This document shows, one piece after another, positions 16,489-24,967 of a DNA stretch of 64,000 nucleotides. The stretch's first letter is position 1. Each line of letters opens with the position of its first letter. Made by a program: the position numbers and the translations under genes. The notes beneath the pieces were generated by a model. That model did not search any database, was not told where the DNA came from, and saw only the letters and a list, made by a program, of their open reading frames with translations. This DNA is from Anaerococcus jeddahensis (lineage in GTDB: Bacteria > Bacillota > Clostridia > Tissierellales > Peptoniphilaceae): the NCBI RefSeq assembly GCF_001182725.1, contig NZ_CWHU01000004.1, positions 62,001 to 126,000 on the forward strand, given 5' to 3'.

Positions 16489-16919
16489 AGTATATCCAAA
16501 GGATCTATAGCTTGGGGGCTTAGGGATAATTTGTTTTTATTGTTGTAGAAGATAAAAATTGGAAAATTTGTTTTTCCTTTTTCTAGGTTTTCTCCTAGGC
16601 TTTCTAGGAAAAATTTCAAATCATCCTTGTTTATATTTTTCTTTTCTTTTTCTAGCCAAAATGGGGACATGGGTTTTATTTCTTCTATATCAAGAAGGAT
16701 GCCAACTTCATATTCTCTATTTAAAAAACTTCCCCCAAAGGCATAAATCCCATTTTCATGATCTTCTTTTTGGTCAAGATTTAAATTTTTTGGAAGACTT
16801 ATCACATCTATTTCCATTACATCTGTGATTTTTCCGTAATTTTTTTCAAAATTTTCTAAAACTTCATCTTTTCCTAATTGTTTTTTTACAAGATTATAGT
16901 ATTTTTTATTTTTTAACAT
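16479..16919 (-). CDS. Hypothetical protein (146 aa)
   Basis: Soluble protein starting MLKNKKYYNLVKKQLGKDE and ending with SLSPQAIDPLDILKK. No family recognised and no membrane segment. The frame is open to 17057 but that part overlaps the M20 hydrolase gene in another frame; ATG at 16919, with GGAGAGG seven bases upstream and 8 bp after the hydrolase stop, is the real start. It is the last gene of the leftward run carrying molybdenum hydroxylase accessory genes. Confidence 0.65.
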   Translation of the reverse strand: MLKNKKYYNLVKKQLGKDEVLENFEKNYGKITDVMEIDVISLPKNLNLDQKEDHENGIYAFGGSFLNREYEVGILLDIEEIKPMSPFWLEKEKKNINKDDLKFFLESLGENLEKGKTNFPIFIFYNNKNKLSLSPQAIDPLDILKK

Positions 16920-16927
16920 GACCTCTC

Positions 16928-18091
16928 CTATTTTTGTAAATCCAAAACTGCATTTGCCATGACTTCTACTGCGGGCTTTATCGCCAAATCTGAGCAGTAG
17001 AAATTTTTGCTGTGGAGGGCTTCTTTTTTGTGGTTTTCTTCTCCACTTCCAAACCAATAGAAAAATCCTGGGACTTTTTCCATATAAAAGGCAAAATCTT
17101 CGCTTGCCATGGTTTGTCCGTCTTTTATTATGTTTTCTTCTCCCAAAATTTTTTCTGCTGATTTTAAAACTTTTTCGTACATTTCTTCTGGATTAAATAC
17201 TAGGGGGATTTTTTCTGTGTAATTTATTTCATACTTACATCCATAAGCTTCGGCTATATTTTTTACAATTTCTTCCATTCTTTTTACAGATTTTTCAAGA
17301 GATTTTTCTGAAAGGGACCTAATTGTTGCTGAAAGATGGGTCCTGTCTACAACTAAATTGTTTTCTGAGCCTCCATTTATAGAATTTACTGACAAAACTG
17401 TGGAGTCAAATGGATTTGTATTTCTTGAAATAATTGTTTGAAGGGCCATTACTATGTTTGATGCACAAACTATTGGGTCAATGTTTAAATGTGGCATAGA
17501 CCCGTGTTGGCCTTTTCCTATAATTTCAATTTTAAAATTAACCTTTGTGCTCATAAGAGGACCTTTTTTTAAAATCACCTTGCCATAATCAATTTCTGGC
17601 CAATTGTGAAGGCCCAAAATCTTGTCAATTTTTACTTTTTCAAAAAGCCCCTTATCCAAATATTCCTTGGCACCTGTCGTTATTTCTTCTGCTCTTTGGA
17701 AAATGAAAACCACATCGCCTTTTAATTTTTCCTTATTTTCGGATAAAAGTTTTGCGATGGCAAGAACAACCGAAGTGTGATAATCGTGGCCACAAGCGTG
17801 CATCACCTTATCATTTTTTGATTTGTAGGAAATTTCTGTTTCTTCTTTTTGTAAAAGAGCATCAATATCTGCCCTAAGACCAATAACTTCCCCATTTTTT
17901 CCAGTATTAAGCCTTGCAATTAAGCCAGTTTTTATTGGAAAATCTATAATTTCTATCCCATCAATTTTTTCCAGATAGTCCCTTATGATTTTTGTTGTCC
18001 TAAATTCATTTTCTGAAACTTCTGGGTGCATGTGGATATCGTGTCTGATTTTTATTATTTCTTCTAAAGATTTTTCTGAAATTTCTAGCAT
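16928..18091 (-). CDS. M20 family amidohydrolase/aminoacylase
   Basis: 387 residues, zinc-dependent. It has the HipO/AMA-type blocks IRHDIHMHPEVSENEF near the start, VMHACGHDYHTSV (ligand Cys and His), FQRAEEITTGAKEY (Glu pair; usually FQPAEE), GLHNWPEIDYGKV and the C-terminal MASEDFAFYMEKVPG. It would hydrolyse an N-acyl or similar amide; the substrate is unknown. Its ATG overlaps the TAA of the MoeA-like gene (TAATG), so the two are co-translated. M20 proteins also occur in the purine locus (YgeY), but this is a different subfamily. Confidence 0.8.
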   Translation of the reverse strand: MLEISEKSLEEIIKIRHDIHMHPEVSENEFRTTKIIRDYLEKIDGIEIIDFPIKTGLIARLNTGKNGEVIGLRADIDALLQKEETEISYKSKNDKVMHACGHDYHTSVVLAIAKLLSENKEKLKGDVVFIFQRAEEITTGAKEYLDKGLFEKVKIDKILGLHNWPEIDYGKVILKKGPLMSTKVNFKIEIIGKGQHGSMPHLNIDPIVCASNIVMALQTIISRNTNPFDSTVLSVNSINGGSENNLVVDRTHLSATIRSLSEKSLEKSVKRMEEIVKNIAEAYGCKYEINYTEKIPLVFNPEEMYEKVLKSAEKILGEENIIKDGQTMASEDFAFYMEKVPGFFYWFGSGEENHKKEALHSKNFYCSDLAIKPAVEVMANAVLDLQK

Positions 18092-19074
18092 TATCTGTTT
18101 AAAAGCCCTCCTTCTCCAAGTTCTATAAAATCTTCTTTTTTAAGGTCGATTTTTGCAAAAATTCTTGGCAAAAACATATCAAAACTTGTAAATTTTGCGT
18201 GCATACTTGCTCCAGGAACTCCAACCAAATAAGTTTTTCCCTTCATGCCTACTGTAAGCATATTTCCAGGTTGAACTGGCATGCCTTGAATAATAAATTT
18301 ATCGGATAAATCTTTTATGGTTGAAGGGGTTATATCGTCAGGATCTACACTCATTCCCCCAGAAAATACTACAAGGTCTGCATCTTTTTCAAGATATTTT
18401 CTACAAATTTTTTCTATATATTCCCTATCATCCGGACATTTTTCAATTCCAAGTAATTCGTGATCAAAATGAGATAATTTTTCCCTAATTACAGGCTCAA
18501 ACATATCTTTTATTCTTCCTGTAAAAACTTCATTTCCAGTAATAATTACTCCAACTTTTAATTTTTGAAATTTCTTAACCTGAAAAATCGGCTCATATTT
18601 TTTGGCAATTCTTTTAATATTTTGAACCTGATTTTCTTCAGTAAAAAGAGGCACAATCCTTCCTCCAACTAAATTATCTCCCTCATTTACAATTGAATAA
18701 GAAGGAATTGTTGCAAAGGTATAGTCCCCCTCCATATTTAGGTCAAAAAGTCCTTTTCTATTTATAAGAAAAAGTCCGTAGGTCTTACTTTTAAAGCCGA
18801 TTTTTCCTTCTGAGGGCTTTGTATAAGAAATATTTTCTCCAATCAAGTCATCAGCAACTTCCCTTATTGCATCTTCTTCGTGGACAAAACCTGGGTCAAG
18901 TTCACCGACAAATAAATTTTCCTTGCCTATATCTTTTAATTTTTCTATATCTTCTTTTTGAATTACATGGCCTCTTTTAAAAAGAACCCCCTTAAATCCT
19001 CCAGCTTTTATTCCAGTTAAATCATGAAAAAGCACATGACCCACTGCATCTTCTACTTTTATTTTTTTCAGCAT
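18091..19074 (-). CDS. Molybdopterin-binding MoeA/MogA-like protein
   Basis: 327 residues. The C-terminal half is a MoCF-biosynthesis domain: GVIITGNEVFTGRI, VFSGGMSVDPDDITPSTI and VQPGNMLTVGMKGKTYLVGVPG. The N-terminal part (VEDAVGHVLFHDLTGI) is typical of MoeA-like proteins found beside molybdenum hydroxylase genes and is shorter than full MoeA. It probably handles molybdopterin during cofactor finishing for the xanthine dehydrogenases. ATG at 19074 behind GGGAG is preferred to the upstream in-frame start at 19113. The next gene upstream begins the XdhC-YqeB-MocA-YqeC run. Confidence 0.8.
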   Translation of the reverse strand: MLKKIKVEDAVGHVLFHDLTGIKAGGFKGVLFKRGHVIQKEDIEKLKDIGKENLFVGELDPGFVHEEDAIREVADDLIGENISYTKPSEGKIGFKSKTYGLFLINRKGLFDLNMEGDYTFATIPSYSIVNEGDNLVGGRIVPLFTEENQVQNIKRIAKKYEPIFQVKKFQKLKVGVIITGNEVFTGRIKDMFEPVIREKLSHFDHELLGIEKCPDDREYIEKICRKYLEKDADLVVFSGGMSVDPDDITPSTIKDLSDKFIIQGMPVQPGNMLTVGMKGKTYLVGVPGASMHAKFTSFDMFLPRIFAKIDLKKEDFIELGEGGLLNR

Positions 19075-19140
19075 AAAGTCTCCCTCATTTTTTTCAAAAA
19101 AATCACAAACCAATAGATAATTTATGGTTTGTGAATATTT

Positions 19141-19917
19141 TTATTTTTCTATTACTTTATTGTTTTTTATTGAAATCATCAAGGATAAAATTGAAATTGC
19201 AATTTCTTCAACACTTCCATCATCAATATCATAGCCTACTGGGGCATGGACTTTTTTGATTAAGTCTTCTTTTATGCCCTTTTCTTTCAAATTATCAAAA
19301 ACTCTTTTCACCTTTCTTTTTGACCCAATCATGCCGAGAAATTTATAGTCTTTATCGATTACATTTTCCAAAACTTCCTCATCATAATCTGGTGTACAAA
19401 TTAAAATATAGGTGTTTTTATTAAATTTGTGACTTGAAGCAAAATCTTTTGGATTTGAAATTACAAATTCTCTTATATTCTCCAAATCTTTTTTATCTTT
19501 GAAATCTTCTCTTTTGTCAACTACAGTTACATCAAAATTTGTATTTACAGCAACCCTTGCAAGCTTTTGTCCAACGTGGCCTGCCCCAAAAATAATTAAA
19601 CTGGGATTTGCCCTAAAAATTTTTATATAACCCTTGTTTCTTCCTCCACAAGACATTTTCACCTCTTGCTTTTCATTTAAAGTATAATCAAAAGATCTTT
19701 CTTCATCATCTTCCAAGGCTTTTTTTGCTTGTTTTATAAGGTCAAATTCAATAGGACCGCCTCCGATTGTCCCAGAAATTTCTCCATTTTCAAAAACTGC
19801 CATAGAAGAATTATCCTTGCCCGGAGCTGAACCCTTGGTTTCTGTAAGAATTACCAAGGCAACATTTTCTCCTTTATCAAGTCTTTCTACAATATCTTTA
19901 AGAATTTGTATGTCCAT
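19141..19917 (-). CDS. XdhC/CoxI-family molybdenum hydroxylase maturation protein
   Basis: 258 residues. The N-terminal XdhC/CoxI part has LTETKGSAPGKDNSSMAVF and GTIGGGPIEFDL; KMSCGGRNKGYI follows. The C-terminal part is a Rossmann domain (IIFGAGHVGQKLARVAV) with IGSKRKVKRVF. Such proteins bind Mo cofactor, promote its sulfuration and hand it to xanthine dehydrogenase. The member next to yqeB, mocA and yqeC likely serves the Se-type enzymes. ATG at 19917 (8 bases after AAGGAG) is chosen over TTG at 19923, which lies too close to the ribosome site. The start overlaps the end of yqeB. Confidence 0.85.
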   Translation of the reverse strand: MDIQILKDIVERLDKGENVALVILTETKGSAPGKDNSSMAVFENGEISGTIGGGPIEFDLIKQAKKALEDDEERSFDYTLNEKQEVKMSCGGRNKGYIKIFRANPSLIIFGAGHVGQKLARVAVNTNFDVTVVDKREDFKDKKDLENIREFVISNPKDFASSHKFNKNTYILICTPDYDEEVLENVIDKDYKFLGMIGSKRKVKRVFDNLKEKGIKEDLIKKVHAPVGYDIDDGSVEEIAISILSLMISIKNNKVIEK

Positions 19918-20719
19918 TTTCAATTCTCCTTCTTCCTATAAGAATAGCTTCAAGGCAGCCTCCTCCAATTAGTCTTGCCTTATCAGAAATAGTTTTTGCA
20001 TTTTTTGGAATAACTCTTGGATCAACATCTCCAATTTTTAAACCCTTTGTAACAAAAGATCCATTTCCAATCATGCCCCTAACCATTCCATCAAGCTTTG
20101 ATTTTATTTCTTTTCCATTTACTAAAGCCACAACTTGGTCTTTTTTTACAATAGATCCTATATCTTCAATAACTTGGATTTCTCCCTCATCTACTGCTCT
20201 TAAAATTCTTTCACTTGTAAACCCTTTAATATTTCCAGGAATTCCTGTGTTTTTTTCAGCAAAACCTTCAAAAATTAACCTACCAAGGTCATGGCCCCTG
20301 TTTGTTTCAATTACATAATCAACATCAACACCAGCCTCATATCCTGGTCCAAGAGCTATTGTAATATCTGCCATATTTTTATTTGTTCCAATATTTTTTT
20401 TGGCAAGAGTTCCATCAACTACAGCCATAGGTTTTATTTCTTTTAAAATTTCACCTTTTGGATCAACATAAACTGGAACTACATTTTCATCCCAAGCTCT
20501 TTTGATTTGGTCAATATTTTCCACCTTTCTTGCAGTAAAATCTTCAATTTTAATTTCACCATCAAAAATTGCTTGGGCTGCTGAAACATATCTTCTTATA
20601 CAAAGAGGTTTTTCCATCTCCAAAACCAAAACCTTAAAACCAGTCCTAAATAATTTTTGAATAGATCCAGTCGCAACATCGCCGCCGCCCCTAAAAACTA
20701 CTATATTATTTAGAGGCAT
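19898..20719 (-). CDS. yqeB: Selenium-dependent molybdenum hydroxylase system protein YqeB
   Basis: 273 residues, the EF2563/YqeB family. It opens with VFRGGGDVATGSIQKLFRTG, followed by EMEKPLCIRRYVSAAQAIFDG and a biotinyl-like segment around GSIVKKDQVVALVNGKEI. The family occurs in genomes with selenium-dependent molybdenum hydroxylases and is needed for their cofactor; its exact reaction is not established. It overlaps mocA by 14 bp and the XdhC-like gene by 20 bp, so all are one translationally coupled operon. ATG at 20719 with GGAGTTAGAAG in front. Confidence 0.88.
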   Translation of the reverse strand: MPLNNIVVFRGGGDVATGSIQKLFRTGFKVLVLEMEKPLCIRRYVSAAQAIFDGEIKIEDFTARKVENIDQIKRAWDENVVPVYVDPKGEILKEIKPMAVVDGTLAKKNIGTNKNMADITIALGPGYEAGVDVDYVIETNRGHDLGRLIFEGFAEKNTGIPGNIKGFTSERILRAVDEGEIQVIEDIGSIVKKDQVVALVNGKEIKSKLDGMVRGMIGNGSFVTKGLKIGDVDPRVIPKNAKTISDKARLIGGGCLEAILIGRRRIENGHTNS

Positions 20720-21278
20720 CTTCTAACTCCTCCAAATTTTTGTAGGTGTCAATATCCCATAATTCTTTGACATCATCAATTTTAACTTCATTTTTATTAT
20801 CATCCTTAACCAAAATCATTCCGCCTTGGTCAAAATCTAAAGACAAAAGCCCTTCCCTGTATTCTGGTGAAAAAATTACAGGAGCTCCTCTTCTTTTTTC
20901 AGTTCTTGGATAGGTAATAAGTTCATTTTCCTTATATTTTTCAATTAATTTATTTACAGTTTCAACTTTTAATAAAGGTTGGTCAGCTACAAAAAACATC
21001 ATAGCAGAATCCTTGTCACAATTTAAAACTCCAAGCTTTATTGATGCAGATTTTCCAACCTCGTTGTTGTCATTGAAAATCGCCTTAAATCCTCTTTTTT
21101 TAGCATCATCAAGAATTTCATCATAAGATGAAACAAGGATAACATCATCAAAATCAATTTCTTCTACCAAATCAAAAGTCCATTCATAAAGTTTATCACC
21201 CTTAAAATCTAGTAAAAGTTTATTTTCTCCCATTCTCTTTGAAAGGCCAGACGCCATAATAATTGCACTAATTTTCAT
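20706..21278 (-). CDS. mocA: Molybdenum cofactor cytidylyltransferase-like protein
   Basis: 190 residues with the nucleotidyltransferase start IIMASGLSKRMGENKLLLDFKG, the metal-binding FFVADQPLL and RRGAPVIFSPEYREGLLSL. MocA makes molybdopterin cytosine dinucleotide from CTP and Moco for xanthine dehydrogenase-type enzymes; E. coli MocA (YgfJ) is encoded in the matching locus. Typical length. It overlaps yqeC by 11 bp and yqeB by 14 bp. ATG at 21278 behind AAAGGAGA. Confidence 0.87.
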   Translation of the reverse strand: MKISAIIMASGLSKRMGENKLLLDFKGDKLYEWTFDLVEEIDFDDVILVSSYDEILDDAKKRGFKAIFNDNNEVGKSASIKLGVLNCDKDSAMMFFVADQPLLKVETVNKLIEKYKENELITYPRTEKRRGAPVIFSPEYREGLLSLDFDQGGMILVKDDNKNEVKIDDVKELWDIDTYKNLEELEDASK

Positions 21279-21975
21279 AATATTTCTCCTTTAAAATTGA
21301 TCCGTAAAAATAATTTAAATCTATTTTCTCTTTCAAATAATCTATTACCCTTTTTGCCTGATTTTTTTCAAAAAGCCTATCAGCTTGATTAAAGAAAACA
21401 AATTTTTCCCCACCAAAATTTCCGAAAATTCCAGCTTTTATAAGTTTTTCAAAAACTTCTTCATTTATAGAATCATTTTTAATATTTGCCCTAAATTCAT
21501 CAAAATTATAAATAAAATCAGAAGAAATTTCTTTGCCATAAACTTTTATAGAAAAAATTCCAATAACTTTATTTGAAAAATCATAAATAACTGGCTCAAA
21601 TTCTTTCCAAAATTTTAGGGGAAGATTTCTACATCCATCTGCTTCTATTATAATATAATCAAAGTCTTTTGCGATAATTTTTAAATTATTTTCACCAATA
21701 GACTTTAATTTATTAAGTCCATCAAGTTTTTGACCAATTCCTACAATCTTATTTTTATAATCTTTTTTTTCATAAGATTCAAAAGATAAAAAAAGCTCGT
21801 CGACTTGGTCTTTATCTGGAACTTTTATTTTTGTAGATGTAGTTATTAAAACCGAACCCTTTTTCTTTAAAATATTTGCAAGATAAAACATAAGAGAAGT
21901 CTTGCCCCCAGATCCTGTAATAGAAATCACATCATTTTTTTTAATTTTTAATATCTCATCTAAATTTTTTTCCAT
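21268..21975 (-). CDS. yqeC: Selenium-dependent hydroxylase accessory protein YqeC
   Basis: 235 residues with a P-loop SITGSGGKTSLMFYLANIL (about 19-37), a signature of YqeC, then ITTSTKIKVP and IIIEADGCRNLPLKFW. YqeC co-occurs with selenium-dependent molybdenum hydroxylases; it is probably a nucleotide-using cofactor maturation factor, mechanism unknown. It begins the yqeC-mocA-yqeB-xdhC-type operon. Oddly, no ribosome site precedes ATG 21975, and a terminator-like hairpin plus element C lie immediately upstream, about 15 bp from the start. Confidence 0.87.
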   Translation of the reverse strand: MEKNLDEILKIKKNDVISITGSGGKTSLMFYLANILKKKGSVLITTSTKIKVPDKDQVDELFLSFESYEKKDYKNKIVGIGQKLDGLNKLKSIGENNLKIIAKDFDYIIIEADGCRNLPLKFWKEFEPVIYDFSNKVIGIFSIKVYGKEISSDFIYNFDEFRANIKNDSINEEVFEKLIKAGIFGNFGGEKFVFFNQADRLFEKNQAKRVIDYLKEKIDLNYFYGSILKEKYYEN

Positions 21976-21990
21976 AATAATAAAAATTAA

Positions 21991-22312
21991 GGACTGTGAA
22001 AGACACAGTCTCAGAGCTTACAAAATCTTTTCAGTAATTCATTAACAATTTAATAATAAATTACGACGCAACCCATCTCGACTAGATGATTGTGCCTTGA
22101 GTTGGCACAATCATCCCTAAAACTAAGTGTGAAAGCACGAAAAGTTTGTAAAGCAAACGAGTTTTAATGTTTTTGAAGCGAACGAACGGAGAGATCCAAA
22201 GAGATCTCTCGACTACGCTCGAGATGGGTTCTAGCTTTATTTTATTTTAAAATAAAATATTGCTTAAATCTATATTTTGTCGACACTCTGGTACTGTGAA
22301 ATTCACAATCCT
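21991..22312. repeat. Hairpin-chain inverted-repeat element C with flanking terminator-stem copies
   Basis: Terminal repeats CAGAGCTTACAAAATC (22012-22027) and TTTTGTCGACACTCTG (22276-22291) enclose 280 bp. The inner hairpins match element A in place but not in sequence: GATGATTGTGCC/GGCACAATCATC, GTGTGAAAGCAC, GTTTGTAAAGCAAAC and a GAGAGATC/GATCTCTC stem. The flanks are GGACTGTGAAAGACACAGTC (21991-22010) and TACTGTGAAATTCACAATCC (22293-22312), two forms of one hairpin. On the minus strand the left copy runs into TTAATTTTTATT and could end the xanthine dehydrogenase transcript. No gene in this 345 bp gap. Confidence 0.8.
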
Positions 22313-22320
22313 TTATTCTC

Positions 22321-24957
22321 CTATTTCTTTATAATTTTCTTTTTCTTTTTGCTATAAGCTGTATCTCTTAATGGAAGTTCTAATCTTAAATCGTGATCTT
22401 TTGCATAATATGCTCCTTGGACTGCTGGCGCTGTAGGAATTGTTGCAATTTCTCCAATTCCTTTTGCCCCATAGGCAAGGTCTAATAATTCGTCTTTTTC
22501 AATTAAAATCGTATGAATATTTGGAGCATCCGGTGCTTTCCACAAGCCCATTGTTCCATATTTTGCTTTTAAAACAGAATTTTGAACTTTCAAATCTTCT
22601 GTCAAAGCATAACCGAGACTCATTATGACTCCACCTTCGATTTGCCCTTCAATTGTTGTAGGATTTACAACTTTTCCAGAATCGTGAGCAGCATAAACAT
22701 CTGTAACTTTTCCATCATCATCCAAAACTACAACGTGAGCTGCAAAACCGTAGGCAATATGTGATTTTGGATTTGGTTTATCTGATCCAAGTGGATCTGT
22801 TGGATCATCATATTCATAAAAATATTCTTTTTTATCAAGCTCTTCAAGGCTATGATTTTCTAAATCTTTGGCAAGTTTTTCTGCACATTTTTTAGCAGCC
22901 TCACCAGTTATAAGAGTATGTCTTGAACCTGATGTTGTTCCAGAATCTGGACTTGTCAAAGTATTTGGTGGCATAACTTTTATCTTGTGATAAGGAAGAC
23001 CTGTCGCCTTTCCAACCATTTGTAAAATAATTGTACCAACACCTTGGCCTATACAAGTTGCTCCAGAAAATACTTTTACCATATCACCATCAACAACAAT
23101 TTTTACCCTACCAATATCTTTTAGTCCAACACCAACTCCGGCGTTTTTCATAGCAACTGCAATTCCTGCATGGTCTTTATTTTTTTCATAAATATCTTTT
23201 ACGGCATCAAGACATTCAACAAGGGCAGTTGATCTGTCAGCGATTTGTCCGTTTGGAAGAACTTCGCCTGGTTTTATTGCATTTCTATATCTTATTTCCC
23301 AAGGAGAAATTCCAACTTTTTCTGCCAAAATATTTATATTTGATTCCATTGCAAAATTTGATTGGCAAACTCCAAATCCTCTAAAAGCTCCTGCTGTAGG
23401 ATTATTTGTATAATATCCGTAGCCTTTTATATCTGTATTTTGATAATTGTAAGGACCTACTGAATGTGTACAAGCTCTTTCCAAAACTGGTCCACAAAGT
23501 GATGCATAAGCTCCTGTATCAAAATAAATTTCACATTCCATTCCTTGGAAAATTCCATTTTCATCACAGCCGATTGTAAATGTTCCTTCCATTGGGTGGC
23601 GTTTTGGATGCCATCTTAATGATTCATCTCTTGTAAATTTATGTTTTACTGGTCTTTTGAAAAGGTAAGCTGCAAGAGCTGCTGGTGGCTGAACACTCAT
23701 GTCTTCTTTTCCACCAAATCCTCCGCCGACAAATGGATTTACTACGACAATTCTTTCTGGAGTATCTTCCCAATCAAACATAATTGACAATTCTCTTCTT
23801 GTATCATAAACTGATTGGTCGGATGAATAAACTCTTACTCCATCCTTGTATGGTTCTGCCACGCAACATTCTGGTTCAAGAAAAGCGTGTTCGCCAAGTG
23901 GAGTTTTGTAAGTAAATGTTGCTGTATATTTTGAATTCGCCAAAGCTTTTTTTGCATCTCCACGAGAAACATGTCTTTGTTGGCAAAGATTGTCAACGCC
24001 TTCGTGAACTTGTGGGGCATCTTCTACCATTGCTTCTTTGATTGAGCTTACTGGTTTTAACTCTTCAAGCTCAACTTTTACAAGTTTTTTTGCCTTTTCC
24101 AAAGTTTTTTCATCTTCAGCAACTACAAAACAAAAAGCATCTGCAAGGGAAGCTGTTGTTTGTCCAACATCAATAAATACTGGCCAATCTCTTTGAATGT
24201 GTCCTACGTTTTGAACCGGTAAATCTTTTGCTGTAAGAATTCCTACAACTCCATCAAGTTTTTCTGCTTCGCTTGTATCAAGACTTAAAAGTCTTGCTCT
24301 TGGGAATTTACTTCTTACACAAGAACCATAGGCCATATTTGGAAGTTCTATATCATCTGCATAAATTCCTGTTCCAAGAATTTTTTCTTTAGCGTCAATT
24401 CTGTCGGCTCTTGCTCCAACAAAGGCATCGCTTTCTTCATCTTTTATTTCTTCTTCGTCTCTTAAAATTTTTCCAGCAAGGCTTATTCCATCAACGATTT
24501 TTTTGTAGCCTGTACACCTACAAATATTTCCCTTGATAGCTTCTCTAATTTCTTTTTCTGTTGGGTCTGGATTTGTTCTTATTAAACTTGCTCCACTCAT
24601 TACCATTCCAGGAATACAAAATCCACATTGGACAGCTCCCGCCTTGGTAAAAGCATATGTAAAAGCATCTTTTTCTTTTTGAGATAGACCTTCGTTGGTT
24701 ATAACTTCTTCTCCATTAAGTTTTGAAAGCCTAACTATACAAGCTTTTTTGTGAATATTTCCAACTATAACTGTACAAGTTCCACAAGCTCCTTGGCTAC
24801 AACCATCCTTTACTGAAAACAATTTTAAATCGTCTCTTAAAAATCTCAATAAAGATTTATCTTCATACGTCTTATAATTTTTCCCATTTACCTTTACAAT
24901 AAATGGGTCTTGCCCTTGTATTTCTTTTCCTATTAAAATCGTTTCTTTATTTGTCAT
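22321..24957 (-). CDS. Selenium-dependent xanthine dehydrogenase, fused Fe-S and molybdenum subunits
   Basis: 878 residues. Residues 1-165 form a two-cluster [2Fe-2S] domain: Cys53/58/61/73 and Cys111/114/146/148 (in QCGFCIPG and NICRCTGY). From about 180 comes the molybdopterin domain with NPFVGGGFGGKED, AGAFRGFGVCQSN (substrate-binding Arg), ATCIGQGVGT and the catalytic-Glu motif GAKGIGEIA. The small-large fusion without an FAD domain matches the family tied to labile selenium in its Mo cofactor (EF2570 and E. coli XdhD type). It would hydroxylate purines at the head of the urate/xanthine route. First in a leftward set ending at element C. ATG at 24957. Confidence 0.9.
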   Translation of the reverse strand: MTNKETILIGKEIQGQDPFIVKVNGKNYKTYEDKSLLRFLRDDLKLFSVKDGCSQGACGTCTVIVGNIHKKACIVRLSKLNGEEVITNEGLSQKEKDAFTYAFTKAGAVQCGFCIPGMVMSGASLIRTNPDPTEKEIREAIKGNICRCTGYKKIVDGISLAGKILRDEEEIKDEESDAFVGARADRIDAKEKILGTGIYADDIELPNMAYGSCVRSKFPRARLLSLDTSEAEKLDGVVGILTAKDLPVQNVGHIQRDWPVFIDVGQTTASLADAFCFVVAEDEKTLEKAKKLVKVELEELKPVSSIKEAMVEDAPQVHEGVDNLCQQRHVSRGDAKKALANSKYTATFTYKTPLGEHAFLEPECCVAEPYKDGVRVYSSDQSVYDTRRELSIMFDWEDTPERIVVVNPFVGGGFGGKEDMSVQPPAALAAYLFKRPVKHKFTRDESLRWHPKRHPMEGTFTIGCDENGIFQGMECEIYFDTGAYASLCGPVLERACTHSVGPYNYQNTDIKGYGYYTNNPTAGAFRGFGVCQSNFAMESNINILAEKVGISPWEIRYRNAIKPGEVLPNGQIADRSTALVECLDAVKDIYEKNKDHAGIAVAMKNAGVGVGLKDIGRVKIVVDGDMVKVFSGATCIGQGVGTIILQMVGKATGLPYHKIKVMPPNTLTSPDSGTTSGSRHTLITGEAAKKCAEKLAKDLENHSLEELDKKEYFYEYDDPTDPLGSDKPNPKSHIAYGFAAHVVVLDDDGKVTDVYAAHDSGKVVNPTTIEGQIEGGVIMSLGYALTEDLKVQNSVLKAKYGTMGLWKAPDAPNIHTILIEKDELLDLAYGAKGIGEIATIPTAPAVQGAYYAKDHDLRLELPLRDTAYSKKKKKIIKK

Positions 24958-24967
24958 TTATATATCC

